A stretch of 64,000 bases of DNA. Source: Nocardioides baculatus (lineage in GTDB: Bacteria > Actinomycetota > Actinomycetes > Propionibacteriales > Nocardioidaceae). Of this stretch, positions 16,241-24,839 are shown piece after piece. A model generated the notes under the pieces. The model did not search any database. It saw only the letters and a program-made list of their open reading frames with translations, and was not told where the DNA came from. Location: the NCBI RefSeq assembly GCF_016735675.1, contig NZ_JAERSG010000001.1, positions 620,001 to 684,000 on the forward strand, written 5' to 3'. Numbering within the stretch: position 1 is the stretch's first letter; every line of letters starts with the position of its first letter. Both the position numbers and the translations under genes were made by a program.

Positions 16241-17239
16241 TCACCCCTCGTCCGGGGTGTCGAGGGCGTCGAGGTCGTCGCGGGTCTGCACCCAGGCCGG
16301 CGGACCGAGGCCGACGCCGCCCGGGAGGACCACGGAGACGACCGCGATCGCTCCGTCGTCGTCCTCGTAGAGATCGATCGTCAGCGGGCACTCGTCCGGT
16401 CCGCCGGTGAGCACCACGCGGGTGGAGTCCGCCGAGACGCCGGACGGGCGCGGGGTGCGCCGTCCGCACGTGGTGCGCGGTGGTCGCCCGCGGGTGATCG
16501 AGATGACGGGCTGCCCGAGGTCGTTGGCGACCGGGCGTACGGCGCCGGCGACGATCGGGTCGCGCACCCGCCAGCGCCAGTCGGACGAGGTCGCCGGCTC
16601 GCGACCGTCGGCGGTGCCCGACGCGGCACCGTCGACGTAGAGGCGCACCTCCTGCGCGAACCGGGGGCGGTCGGAGCCCGACACGAGGAAGCGCAGGAAC
16701 GCCCAGCCCACGGTGCGGCCGGCGGACGGCGAGCAGGACCAGTCGGGGGTCGCGGTCGCGACGACCGTCACCGCCTGGTCGGCCCGGACGGTGTCACCGG
16801 AGGGCGGCACCGAGCCGAGCACCTGCCCGGCCGGGTCGCACTGCGGCACCTCGTCGACGCGCGCGGTGATGCCGGAGCGCTCCAGCAGGCTCACGGCCTC
16901 GGCCGAGGTCAGGCCCACGAGCGACGGCACCGCGACGGTGCGCTCGACCTCCTCGCTCTCCGGGGTGTTGGTCAGGAGCGGGACCGCGAAGGCCGTCGCC
17001 GCGACCGCGACCAACCCGGCGACGATGAGCGAGGGACGACGCGAGCGACCGCCGAGGACCTCCTCGCGCAGGGCCGGTAGGACGACCTCGTCCGGGTCCG
17101 CGGACCGGAGGATGCGGCGGCGCTGGGCGTCGAGCACCCGGTCGACCACCTCCGCGGCCCGGTCTTCCGGCACGCCGAGGCCGATCGCGGTCTCGACGAG
17201 CCGCCGGTGGCGCGCGGCTCGGTAGTGCTCGACGTCCAT
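16241..17239 (-). CDS. Single-pass membrane protein with an external PASTA domain
   Basis: 332 residues. The cytoplasmic N terminus (1-88) is helical and charged, with a DRAAEVVDRVLDAQRRRIL segment resembling small anti-sigma-like or helical N-terminal regions. One TM helix is at about 89-110 (PSLIVAGLVAVAATAFAVPL). Outside lies one PASTA repeat (VAVPSLVGLTSAEAVSLLERSGI, ending in VTVVATATP), then an unrecognised Cys-containing domain to the C terminus. PASTA domains bind muropeptides or beta-lactams in PknB and PBPs. A wall-sensing role is inferred but no kinase is fused. It is 45 bp downstream of the small protein gene on the same strand. Confidence 0.7.
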   Translation of the reverse strand: MDVEHYRAARHRRLVETAIGLGVPEDRAAEVVDRVLDAQRRRILRSADPDEVVLPALREEVLGGRSRRPSLIVAGLVAVAATAFAVPLLTNTPESEEVERTVAVPSLVGLTSAEAVSLLERSGITARVDEVPQCDPAGQVLGSVPPSGDTVRADQAVTVVATATPDWSCSPSAGRTVGWAFLRFLVSGSDRPRFAQEVRLYVDGAASGTADGREPATSSDWRWRVRDPIVAGAVRPVANDLGQPVISITRGRPPRTTCGRRTPRPSGVSADSTRVVLTGGPDECPLTIDLYEDDDGAIAVVSVVLPGGVGLGPPAWVQTRDDLDALDTPDEG

Positions 17240-17284
17240 CGGCGCTCCCGGTCTGGTGTCCGGAGTCTCCCCCGGGTCGGCGGC

Positions 17285-17581
17285 TCAGTCCAGCGCGTCG
17301 AGCTCGGCCAGCGCCGACTCCCAGCGCTCACGCCGTTCGTCGTCGGTCTGATCCCACCACGGGGTCCCGCGCTCGCCCAGCCCGACCTTGGCCAGCTGGG
17401 TGCGGTGCCGGGTGGCCGCGAGCTCGGCGTCGCCCGACGCCGTACGCACGCCGGAGCGGCCACGGCCGAGGTGGGACTTCAGCCGCGTGAGCGCGTCGTC
17501 GGGGATCGCTGGGTCCGTACGCCGCCAGCGTCGCCCGTCCCCCACGAGCCACTTGTCGTCGTCGGTCGGCTCGCTGTCCAC
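17285..17581 (-). CDS. Small conserved actinobacterial protein
   Basis: 98 residues, GTG start at 17581 (M-D-S-E-P-T). Highly charged, with the striking core DGRRWRRTDPAIPDDALTRL, then LKSHLGRGRSGVR, and WWDQTDDERRERWESALAEL at the C terminus. No signal or membrane helix. I recognise the pattern as a family seen next to tRNA-Leu in Nocardioidaceae, sometimes misannotated as a biopolymer transporter Tol protein; the function is unknown. Probably a cytoplasmic nucleic-acid- or protein-binding polypeptide given the R-rich segments (inference). It lies between the PASTA protein and tRNA-Leu on the same strand. Confidence 0.65.
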   Translation of the reverse strand: MDSEPTDDDKWLVGDGRRWRRTDPAIPDDALTRLKSHLGRGRSGVRTASGDAELAATRHRTQLAKVGLGERGTPWWDQTDDERRERWESALAELDALD

Positions 17582-17602
17582 CCGTCCAGCATGCCGGGAC
17601 GA

Positions 17603-17633
17603 CGAAGGCCCCGGACACTGTCCGGGGCCTTCG
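17603..17633 (-). terminator. Hairpin terminator after tRNA-Leu
   Basis: CGAAGGCCCCGGAC (17603-17616) pairs perfectly with GTCCGGGGCCTTCG (17620-17633) around a 3-nt loop, starting 4 nt past the encoded CCA of tRNA-Leu. It ends 22 bp upstream of the GTG of the small protein gene. T-tract absent. Confidence 0.7.
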
Positions 17634-17636
17634 AGG

Positions 17637-17722
17637 TGGTGCGCGAGGGGGGATTTGAACCCCCACGCCCTTTCGGACACTGCGACCTGAACGCAGCGCG
17701 TCTGCCGTTCCGCCACTCGCGC
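17637..17722 (-). tRNA. tRNA-Leu (CAG)
   Basis: Acceptor GCGCGAG pairs with CTCGCGC, followed by discriminator A and an encoded CCA. The D arm is GCGGAACGGCAGACGC. The anticodon stem CTGCG/CGCAG encloses loop TTCAGGT, giving anticodon CAG. A long variable arm, as in class II tRNAs, and the T arm GGGGGTTCAAATCCCCC are present. 86 nt including CCA. Actinobacteria often have a tRNA-Leu beside fhaA, which is the case here (divergent). A TATCTT -10-like element lies about 15 nt upstream on the minus strand. Confidence 0.95.
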
Positions 17723-18069
17723 GTGAAGCAGCGGCAAAGATACCCCACGCGTGACGGGCGCTCCCAATCGGCCGCGGGCACCCTGGCGGCACACGACGGC
17801 GCCGTCTCCGACCGTGGCGGCAGGCGACATCGATCGGCCCGACTCGGATGTCGTACGCCGCCACCCACGGCCCAGAAGATGTCGTACGCCGCCACCCACG
17901 GCCCGCGCGATGTCGGGTGCCGCCACCCACACGCGGGCAGCAGCGAGCCGTACGACCGCCGACGGGGCGGCATCGTGGCGCGACGGCGACCGGCCGGTAC
18001 GCTCGCTGGCACCGACCGGGCGGCGTGTGAAGCCTGCCCACCAGAACGCGTGAGGAGAGGAGGTCTGGC
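17723..18069. other. Gene-free stretch between tRNA-Leu and fhaA with tandem repeats
   Basis: 347 bp with no credible coding region. It holds the tRNA-Leu promoter at its left end, three 31-bp tandem repeats in the middle (separate entry), an inverted relative of the repeat just before them, and the probable promoter of the fha-pkn operon at the right. The region immediately before fhaA has GAGGAGAGGAGG, a strong ribosome binding site. Confidence 0.7.
17847..17939. repeat. Three imperfect 31-bp tandem repeats
   Basis: Units start at 17847, 17878 and 17909 with the common core GATGTCG(TAC)GCCGCCACCCAC. Units 1 and 2 are identical for the first 27 bases; unit 3 differs at TAC/GGT and at its end. 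An inverted partial copy (GTGGCGGCAGGCGACATCG) lies at about 17813-17831, so the group can fold. It sits 130 bp upstream of fhaA, where the fha-pkn operon promoter should be. Confidence 0.7.
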
Positions 18070-18786
18070 ATGAACGCCCTGCAGCGCTTCGAGCAGCGGC
18101 TCGAGTCCGTGATCTCCGGCGTCTTCGCCCGGGCCTTCCGCAGCGCGGTGCAGCCGGTCGAGATCGCCGCGGCCCTCCAGCGCGAGTGCGACAACAACGC
18201 ACAGGTGATGAGCCGACAGCGCCGGCTGGTGCCCAACGACTTCCACGTCGAGCTGTCCGCGACCGACCTCGAGCGGATGCTCGGCCTCGGCCGCGCGCTC
18301 GAGCAGGACCTCGTCGACCAGCTCCAGGACCACGCCGACGCGCAGGGCTACGTGTTCACCGGACCGGTCACCGTCGCCTTCGAGGAGGCCGACGACCTCA
18401 CCACCGGTCGCTTCCGCATCCGCAGCAAGGCCCAGGCCAGCGTCACCGACAACGACCAGCGCACCCGCACGCGGGCCTCGCACGCCACCCTCGAGGTCAA
18501 CGGCACGCGCCACCCGCTGCGTCCACCGGGCCTGGTGATCGGCCGCGGCACCGAGGCCGACCTCCGGATCAACGACCCGGGCGTGAGCCGGCGCCACCTC
18601 GAGCTCGAGGTCACCCTCGACGGCGTCGAGGCGGTCGACCTCGGCTCCACCAACGGCATCCTCGTCGACGGCTCGAAGGTCGGCCGCGCCCGGCTGCGCG
18701 ACGGCTCGACGATCAAGATCGGGCACACCGAGATGACGGTCCGCATCGACGGCGGGCGGGACGAGGCCGGGGGCTGGAATGTCTGA
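18070..18786 (+). CDS. fhaA: FhaA: DUF3662 and FHA domain protein
   Basis: 238 residues. The N-terminal DUF3662 domain (about 1-125) starts MNALQRFEQRLESVISGVFARAF. The C-terminal FHA domain (about 150-230) carries the phosphothreonine-binding set GRGTEADLRI, SRRHLEL and STNGILVDG. In mycobacteria FhaA docks to phosphorylated MurJ and regulates peptidoglycan precursor export. Its target here may be the pseudokinase at 61822-63822 at the other end of the window. First gene of a tight operon; its 3' end overlaps fhaB by 8 nt. Shorter than mycobacterial FhaA, which has a long linker, as in other non-mycobacterial actinobacteria. Confidence 0.95.
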   Translation: MNALQRFEQRLESVISGVFARAFRSAVQPVEIAAALQRECDNNAQVMSRQRRLVPNDFHVELSATDLERMLGLGRALEQDLVDQLQDHADAQGYVFTGPVTVAFEEADDLTTGRFRIRSKAQASVTDNDQRTRTRASHATLEVNGTRHPLRPPGLVIGRGTEADLRINDPGVSRRHLELEVTLDGVEAVDLGSTNGILVDGSKVGRARLRDGSTIKIGHTEMTVRIDGGRDEAGGWNV

Positions 18787-19255
18787 GCTGACCCTCTTCC
18801 TGATCCGCGCGGCCTTCCTCGCGATCCTCTGGATCTTCGTGCTGTCCGCGATCTCGGTGATCCGCTCCGACATGTTCGGCGCCCGCGTGCCCGAGACGGC
18901 CCGCGGCGCGGCACCCGTCCCCGAGCGCCGCAAGGGCAAGGCCGCCAGGAAGCCCCGCCGCGGCGCCCCCACCCACCTCGTCGTGGTCGAGGGCGAGAAC
19001 CCCGGCACCCGCGCCGAGCTCGCCGACGCGCCGCTCCTCATCGGGCGCGGCAGCGACGCGGCGATCAAGCTCGACGACGACTACGTCTCCACGCGCCACG
19101 CGCGGGTCGCCGCCAGCGGCGACGAGTGGTTCGTCGAGGACCTCGGGTCGACCAACGGCACCTACGTCGGGCCGGTCCGCATCACCCAACCCACCACCAT
19201 CGGCCTCGGGGTCCAGGTCCGCGTCGGCAAGACCATCCTGGAGCTGCGGAAGTGA
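18779..19255 (+). CDS. fhaB: FhaB/FipA: membrane-anchored FHA domain protein
   Basis: 158 residues. One N-terminal TM helix (residues 3-28, LTLFLIRAAFLAILWIFVLS) is followed by a basic linker (about 40-62) and an FHA domain with GRGSDAAIKL, STRHARV and GSTNGTYVG. In mycobacteria FhaB/FipA is phosphorylated by PknA/PknB and helps divisome assembly with FtsZ and FtsQ. The start overlaps the end of fhaA by 8 nt, and its stop shares one base with the pstP start (TGATG), so it is translationally coupled. Confidence 0.95.
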   Translation: MSELTLFLIRAAFLAILWIFVLSAISVIRSDMFGARVPETARGAAPVPERRKGKAARKPRRGAPTHLVVVEGENPGTRAELADAPLLIGRGSDAAIKLDDDYVSTRHARVAASGDEWFVEDLGSTNGTYVGPVRITQPTTIGLGVQVRVGKTILELRK

Positions 19256-20517
19256 TGTTCCTCCACTACTCCGCGATCTCCGACGTAGGACGCGTCCGCC
19301 GGGAGAACCAGGACAGCGGGTACGCCGGTCCGTGGCTGCTCACGGTCTGCGACGGCGTCGGCGGTGCCGTCCGCGGCGACCTCGCCTCGAGCACGGCCGT
19401 CCAGGCGCTGCGCAAGCTGGACCAGCAGCCCGACGAGGACATCCTCGGCCAGCTCGCGGGCGGTGTGCACCGCGCCGACGACCGGATCGCGGAGATCGTC
19501 GAGGAGGACCCCGCCCTCAACGGCACGTCCACCACCGCGACGGTCGTGCTCTTCGACGGCAACCGGTTCGGCGTGGGCCACATCGGCGACAGCCGCGCCT
19601 ACCTCTACCGCCGTGGCGAGCTGCGCCAGCTCACCCACGACCACACCTTCGTGCAGTCCCTCATCGACGAGGGCCGGATCACCGAGGAGCAGTCGCGGAC
19701 CCACCCGCACCGCAACCTCATCCTCAAGGCCCTCGACGGCGTACGCCACGAGGAGCCCGACCTCTTCGAGTTCCCCGCGGAGGCCGGCGACCGCGTGTTC
19801 GTCTGCAGCGACGGCGCGTGCGGGACGCTGACCCACGAGCGGATGAAGGACATCCTCGGCACCGGGACGCCCGACTTCGCCGCGGTCGAGCTCGTACGCG
19901 CGAGCCTCGAGGCCGGCAGCACCGACAACGTCACCTGCATCGTGGCCGACGTCGCCGAGGAGGCGCCGTCCGACGACCTCCAGCCCCTCCTGGTCGGTGC
20001 GGCCGCCGACCTGCCCCGCCGCATGCCCATCGGCGGCGGCGTGGCGGGCGCTGTCGGCGGGCTCTTCCGCGGCCACCGCTCCGGCGACACGGGTGAGATC
20101 CCGCCGGTGCCCGGCGAGGACGTGCCGGCCGGCGCCTACGTCGCCGACCCGATCGACCCCGAGGCCGCGCGCTACGCGCCCCGGCCGCCCGGACGCTACG
20201 GCTGGCTGCGCCGCCTGATGGTGGCCCTGGTCCTGCTCGGAATCGCCTGGATCGTGGTCGCGGCCGGCTGGTCGTGGAGCCAGCAGCAGTTCTACGTGTC
20301 CGACCAGGACGGCAGGGTCGCGATCTTCCGCGGCATCGACGCCGACCTGCCCGGCATCTCCCTCTCCCACGCCTACGAGGTCACCGACGTCGACCTCGAC
20401 CGGCTGAGCGACATCGACGCGGAGGCGGTCCGTGAGGGCCTCGAGGCCGACGACCTCGACGCCGCCCGCACGACCGTCGATCTCTACGCCGCGCGCCAGG
20501 ACGTCGAGGCCGGTTGA
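19255..20517 (+). CDS. pstP: PstP: PP2C-family Ser/Thr phosphatase
   Basis: 420 residues. Cytoplasmic PP2C domain (1-235) with metal-binding motifs RRENQDSG, CDGVGG, GHIGDSRAYLY, CSDGACGTL and STDNVTC. A linker follows, then one TM helix (about 320-340, LMVALVLLGIAWIVVAAG), and an external C-terminal domain of ~80 residues. It removes phosphate from PknA/PknB and their substrates. Start at ATG 19255 (MFLHYSA), not the upstream open frame. In the usual family motif the external domain is a sensor of unknown ligand. Confidence 0.96.
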   Translation: MFLHYSAISDVGRVRRENQDSGYAGPWLLTVCDGVGGAVRGDLASSTAVQALRKLDQQPDEDILGQLAGGVHRADDRIAEIVEEDPALNGTSTTATVVLFDGNRFGVGHIGDSRAYLYRRGELRQLTHDHTFVQSLIDEGRITEEQSRTHPHRNLILKALDGVRHEEPDLFEFPAEAGDRVFVCSDGACGTLTHERMKDILGTGTPDFAAVELVRASLEAGSTDNVTCIVADVAEEAPSDDLQPLLVGAAADLPRRMPIGGGVAGAVGGLFRGHRSGDTGEIPPVPGEDVPAGAYVADPIDPEAARYAPRPPGRYGWLRRLMVALVLLGIAWIVVAAGWSWSQQQFYVSDQDGRVAIFRGIDADLPGISLSHAYEVTDVDLDRLSDIDAEAVREGLEADDLDAARTTVDLYAARQDVEAG

Positions 20518-20530
20518 CGGGCGGACTGCG

Positions 20531-21937
20531 ATGAGTCAGACCGGACCCCTCATGGGCTTCGTGCACCGGCGTCGCCGGGGCGCGGAGCTGTTCCTGCTCG
20601 TGCTCGCACTGGCCGTCGGCATCGGGGCCTACGCCGCCGTCGGCCTCGGCGTCGAGGGCGCCGTCCCGGCCGACATGGTCGGCTACGGCGGCTGGCTCAC
20701 CGGGTTGATCATCGCCGCGCACATCACCGTGCGCGTCGTGGCGCCCTACGCCGACCCGGTGCTCCTGCCGCTCGTCGCCGCGCTCAACGGGCTCGGGCTC
20801 GCGGTGATCCACCGCCTCGACCTCACCTACGAGGCCATGGGCCAGGACCAGCACACGTTCGCACGCCAGCAGCTGATCTGGATGACCCTCGGTGTCGTCC
20901 TCTTCGTGACCACGCTCCTGCTGCTGCGCGACCACCGCGTCCTGCAGCGGCTGACCTACACCGCCGGCCTGGCCGGCATCCTCCTGCTCGTGCTGCCGTT
21001 CCTCCCGGTGATCGGGCGCAACATCAACGGCGCGCGCATCTGGATCAACCTCGCCGGCTTCAGCTTCCAGCCCGGTGAGGTCGCCAAGGTGCTGCTGGTG
21101 ATCGCCTTCTCCGGCTACCTCGTCCTCCACCGCGACGCCCTCGCCCTCGCGGGTCGCCGGGTGGTCTTCATCGACCTGCCCCGCGGGCGCGACCTCGGCC
21201 CGATCCTGGCGATGTTCGGGGTCTCGATGATGATCCTGGTGCTCCAGAACGACCTCGGCTCCTCGCTCCTCTTCTTCGGGCTGTTCCTCGCGATGCTCTA
21301 CGTCGCCACCGAGCGGCCCGGCTGGCTCGTCGTCGGCGGGCTCATGTTCGGCGCCGGCGCGCTGGCGGCGTACACGTTCGTCGGCAACGTGCAGAACCGC
21401 TTCAACTTCTGGCTGCACCCGCTCGACTACTACGACGCGTCCCCGGGGAGCTACCAGCTCGTCGAGGCGCTCTTCGGGCAGGGCTGGGGCGGCCTGATCG
21501 GCCGCGGGCTCGGCAACGGGTTCCCCGAGCGGGTGCCGTTCGCCTACTCCGACTTCATCATCTCCACGATCGGTGAGGAGCTCGGCCTGACCGCGGTCAT
21601 GGCGATCATCGTCTGCTACGGCCTGATCGTGGAGCGGGCCCTGCGGATCGCGCTGATCTCGCGTGACGGGTTCGGCAAGCTGATGGCGGTCGGCCTCGGC
21701 TCGATCGTCGCGCTCCAGGTCTTCGTGGTGATCGGCGGCGTCACCGGCCTGATCCCGCTGACCGGCCTCACCACGCCGTTCCTGTCCTACGGCGGGTCGT
21801 CGCTCGTCGCCAACTGGGTGATCATCGCCCTGCTGCTGCGGATCTCCGACCAGGCGCGGCGCCCCGCCCCGCGCCTCGAGCCGGCCGACGACACGTCCGA
21901 CGACAGCGAGTCGACCCAGGTGGTGAAGCTGCGATGA
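20531..21937 (+). CDS. rodA: RodA/FtsW-family peptidoglycan glycosyltransferase
   Basis: 468 residues, about 12 TM helices (SEDS family). Landmarks: GRNINGARIWINLAGFSFQPGEVAK, the conserved external GLGNGFPERVPFAYSDFIISTIGEELG with the catalytic Asp region, and GLTTPFLSYGGSS near the last helices. RodA polymerises lipid II with its class B PBP partner, here PbpA encoded next. The initiation codon is ATG 20531 (MSQTGP), 13 bp after pstP; a longer open frame is rejected as it runs back into pstP. The stop overlaps the pbpA ATG by 4 nt. Confidence 0.95.
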   Translation: MSQTGPLMGFVHRRRRGAELFLLVLALAVGIGAYAAVGLGVEGAVPADMVGYGGWLTGLIIAAHITVRVVAPYADPVLLPLVAALNGLGLAVIHRLDLTYEAMGQDQHTFARQQLIWMTLGVVLFVTTLLLLRDHRVLQRLTYTAGLAGILLLVLPFLPVIGRNINGARIWINLAGFSFQPGEVAKVLLVIAFSGYLVLHRDALALAGRRVVFIDLPRGRDLGPILAMFGVSMMILVLQNDLGSSLLFFGLFLAMLYVATERPGWLVVGGLMFGAGALAAYTFVGNVQNRFNFWLHPLDYYDASPGSYQLVEALFGQGWGGLIGRGLGNGFPERVPFAYSDFIISTIGEELGLTAVMAIIVCYGLIVERALRIALISRDGFGKLMAVGLGSIVALQVFVVIGGVTGLIPLTGLTTPFLSYGGSSLVANWVIIALLLRISDQARRPAPRLEPADDTSDDSESTQVVKLR

Positions 21938-23394
21938 ACAAGCCGATCCGCGTCGTCTCCGTGTTCTGCCTGCTGCTGTTCCTCGCGCTGCTCGTCAACG
22001 CCACCTACCTGATGTACGTCCGCGCGGACGGGTTGTCCGACGACCCGCGCAACCGCCGCATCATCACCGCGACGTTCTCCCGCGAGCGCGGCGCGATCCT
22101 GGTGGGCAAGGAGGCGATCGCACGCAGCGTGCCGTCCAACGACAAGTACAAGTTCCAGCGCACCTACTCCGAGCCTTTCAAGTACGCCCCGATCACCGGC
22201 TACTTCTCGTGGTTCAGCCAGACCGGTGTCGAGCGCTCGCAGAACTCGGTGCTCGCCGGCGACGACTCGCGCCTGTTCGTCACCCGGCTGGTCGACCTGC
22301 TGAGCAACTCCGACCCCAAGGGCGGCAACGTCCAGCTGACCATCGACCGAGCCGCGCAGGACGCCGCCTGGAACGGCCTCGAGGCGCTGCCCGGCGACGC
22401 CCAGGGTGCGGTCGTGGCGCTCGAGCCCACCACCGGCCGGGTGCTGGCGATGGCCTCGACGCCGACCTTCGACCCCAACGGCTTCGCCTCCCACGACTTC
22501 AGCGCGGTGGACGCGCTCGGCAAGAAGCTCAACGCCGACGAGCGCGAGCCGCTGATCAACCGCGCTATCGGCACCACGCTGCCGCCCGGGTCGACGTTCA
22601 AGCTCGTCACCGCCGCCGCGGCGATCGAGTCGGGCAACTACGACGCCGACTCGATGGTCCCCGGCGGCTACCGGTTCCAGCTGCCGCAGTCGGAGACCAC
22701 CATCGGCAACTACGACGACGGCAACTGCGGCGGTCGCCGGATCACCCTCACCCAGGCCCTCCAGGTCTCGTGCAACGTCACCTTCCTGACCCTCGCCAAC
22801 GAGCTCGGCAACGACGCGATGGCCGAGCAGGCCGAGAAGTTCGGCTTCAACGACACCTCGCTCGAGGACCTCGGCGGCCAGGCGAAGTCGCTCTACCCGC
22901 GCGACATGGACGCCCCGCAGACGGCGATGTCCGGCATCGGCCAGTCGAGCGTCACCGCCACGCCGCTCCAGATGGCGATGGTCGCCGCCGCGATCGCCAA
23001 CGACGGCGACGTGATGCGCCCCTACGTCGTCGACGAGGTGCGCGCGCCCAACCTGTCGGTGCTCGACCGCACCGACCCGCAGAGCATCAGCAAGGCGATC
23101 TCGAGCACCACGGCCGACGAGCTCACCAAGATGCTCGTCGCCACCGTCGCCGACGGCACCGCCGCGCCGGCCCAGATCCCGGGCGTCGAGGTCGCCGGCA
23201 AGACCGGCACCGCGCAGTCGAGCGGCGACCGGCCGCCCTACGCGTGGTTCGTGTCGTTCGCCCCGGCCAACGACCCGCAGGTCGCGGTCGCCGTGCTCGT
23301 GCAGTCGAGCGACACCTCGCCCGACGAGATCGGCGGCGGTGTCCTCGGCGGGCCGATCGCCAAGTCGATCATGGAGGCGGTGATCGCCCCGTGA
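21934..23394 (+). CDS. pbpA: PbpA: class B penicillin-binding protein
   Basis: 486 residues. Signal-anchor helix at about 5-28, dimerisation domain, then a transpeptidase domain with the catalytic triad motifs STFK (Ser220), SCN (about Ser273) and KTGTAQ (about 428). It crosslinks nascent peptidoglycan together with RodA. ATGA overlaps at both ends show translational coupling to rodA and pknA. In mycobacteria the PbpA family is needed for septal growth. Confidence 0.96.
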   Translation: MNKPIRVVSVFCLLLFLALLVNATYLMYVRADGLSDDPRNRRIITATFSRERGAILVGKEAIARSVPSNDKYKFQRTYSEPFKYAPITGYFSWFSQTGVERSQNSVLAGDDSRLFVTRLVDLLSNSDPKGGNVQLTIDRAAQDAAWNGLEALPGDAQGAVVALEPTTGRVLAMASTPTFDPNGFASHDFSAVDALGKKLNADEREPLINRAIGTTLPPGSTFKLVTAAAAIESGNYDADSMVPGGYRFQLPQSETTIGNYDDGNCGGRRITLTQALQVSCNVTFLTLANELGNDAMAEQAEKFGFNDTSLEDLGGQAKSLYPRDMDAPQTAMSGIGQSSVTATPLQMAMVAAAIANDGDVMRPYVVDEVRAPNLSVLDRTDPQSISKAISSTTADELTKMLVATVADGTAAPAQIPGVEVAGKTGTAQSSGDRPPYAWFVSFAPANDPQVAVAVLVQSSDTSPDEIGGGVLGGPIAKSIMEAVIAP

Positions 23395-24839
23395 CCGCGC
23401 TCGCCCCCGGCGGCCACGTCGACGAGGCCCGTCGCTACGTCCTGGAGTCCCGCATCGCCACCGGCGGCATGGGCGAGGTGTGGTCCGCCCGCGACACCGT
23501 GCTCGACCGGTCCGTCGCGGTGAAGGTGCTCAAGACCGAGTACGCCGACGACGCACTGTTCCGGCAGAGGTTCGAGACCGAGGCCCGGCACGCGGCCGCG
23601 CTCCAGCACCCCGGCATCGCGTCGGTCTACGACTACGGCGCGAGCTCGCTCGACGACGGCTCGTCCACGCCGCGCCCCTACCTCGTGATGGAGCTCGTCG
23701 AGGGCCAGCCGCTCTCCGCGCTGCTGCGACCGGACGCCCCGCTCGACCCCGAGGTGGCGCGCGACCTGCTCGCGCAGGCCGCCGAGGCGCTCGGCGTGGC
23801 GCACGCGGGCGGCATCGTCCACCGCGACGTCAAGCCCGCCAACCTCCTCGTCACCCCCGACCGGCGGGTCAAGGTCACCGACTTCGGAATCGCCCGCGCC
23901 GCGGAGGGGATGGCGCTCACGCAGACCGGTGAGGTGATGGGCACGCCCGCCTACATCTCGCCCGAGCAGGCCGAGGGCGGCACCGCCACGGCCGCCTCCG
24001 ACGTCTACTCCCTCGGCGTCGTCGCCTTCGAGTGCCTCGCGGGCCGCAAGCCCTTCGTCGCGGACAGCCCGGTCGCCACCGCCGTCGCCCACCTGCGCAA
24101 CCCCGTGCCCGACCTGCCCGGCTCGGTGCCGGCCGACCTCGCGGGCGTCGTACGCCGTGCGCTGTCCAAGGACCCCAGCGCGCGGTTCGCCGACGGCGCG
24201 GCCTTCGCCCGGGCGCTGCGCGAGCCGTCGTCCGCGGCGGCCGCCACCGTCGTCGCCCCGGTGGTCGCACCGGTCGTCGCCGACGGCACCCAGGTGATGG
24301 CGGCCCCGCCGACCCCCGCGCAGCCCGTCGCCGCCGCCCCGCGCGAACGGCGTACGCGCCCCGCCATGCCGTGGGGCCTCTTCGTCGGCATCGCCGCGAT
24401 CCTGCTCGCGGTGCTCGTCGCGATCTGGCTCGGCAGCCGCGACACGGACCCGACGTCGGCCGACGAGCAGACCCCGGCCCGGACGCCCAGCCAGTCGTCG
24501 GAGACCCCGCGGGAGACACCGACCGAGACGCCCACCGAGACGCCCACCGAGACCCCGACCGAGACCCCGACGGAGACGGAGCCCGAGCCGACGACCGTCG
24601 AGGTCGATCCGGCGTCCTACGTCGGGCGTGACCACAAGGACGTCGAGAAGGAGCTGCGCGACCTCGGGCTGCGGCCGGAGAAGGCCGAGCTGGAGAACCC
24701 CGGCGACCAGGTCGAGGGTGTCGTCACGGCCGTGGATCCGAGTGGCACCCTCGAGGAGGGCGATGCCGTGACGGTCACCTTCTACGGCAAGCCCCCGAAG
24801 GACGCCCCGCCCGCACCCGGCCAGGAAGGACAGCAATGA
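23391..24839 (+). CDS. pknA: PknA-type Ser/Thr kinase with one C-terminal PASTA domain
   Basis: 482 residues. The kinase domain (20-280) is complete: GGMGEVW loop, VAVKVLK, IVHRDVKPANLL and DFGIARA. A TM helix lies near 323-345 (MPWGLFVGIAAILLAVLVAIWLG). Outside are ETPTETPT repeats and one PASTA-like repeat (YVGRDHKDVEKELRDLGL ... GDAVTVTFYG). Mycobacterial PknA lacks PASTA, so the domain is an interesting difference. GTG 23391 overlaps the pbpA stop. It phosphorylates Wag31/FtsZ/MurJ-type targets by analogy; the target set here is inferred. Confidence 0.94.
   Translation: MTALAPGGHVDEARRYVLESRIATGGMGEVWSARDTVLDRSVAVKVLKTEYADDALFRQRFETEARHAAALQHPGIASVYDYGASSLDDGSSTPRPYLVMELVEGQPLSALLRPDAPLDPEVARDLLAQAAEALGVAHAGGIVHRDVKPANLLVTPDRRVKVTDFGIARAAEGMALTQTGEVMGTPAYISPEQAEGGTATAASDVYSLGVVAFECLAGRKPFVADSPVATAVAHLRNPVPDLPGSVPADLAGVVRRALSKDPSARFADGAAFARALREPSSAAAATVVAPVVAPVVADGTQVMAAPPTPAQPVAAAPRERRTRPAMPWGLFVGIAAILLAVLVAIWLGSRDTDPTSADEQTPARTPSQSSETPRETPTETPTETPTETPTETPTETEPEPTTVEVDPASYVGRDHKDVEKELRDLGLRPEKAELENPGDQVEGVVTAVDPSGTLEEGDAVTVTFYGKPPKDAPPAPGQEGQQ
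24514..24585 (+). repeat. 12-bp tandem repeat coding for ETPT in PknA
   Basis: ACCGAGACSCCC units recur about six times and encode (E-T-P-T)n between the TM helix and PASTA domain of PknA. A shorter, similar array occurs at 26527-26565 in pknB. The length of such arrays can vary by slippage. Confidence 0.8.

Noticed and set aside
17847..17939. CRISPR array
   Set aside because: Three 31-bp units abut directly without spacers, and there are no cas genes; it is a tandem repeat.
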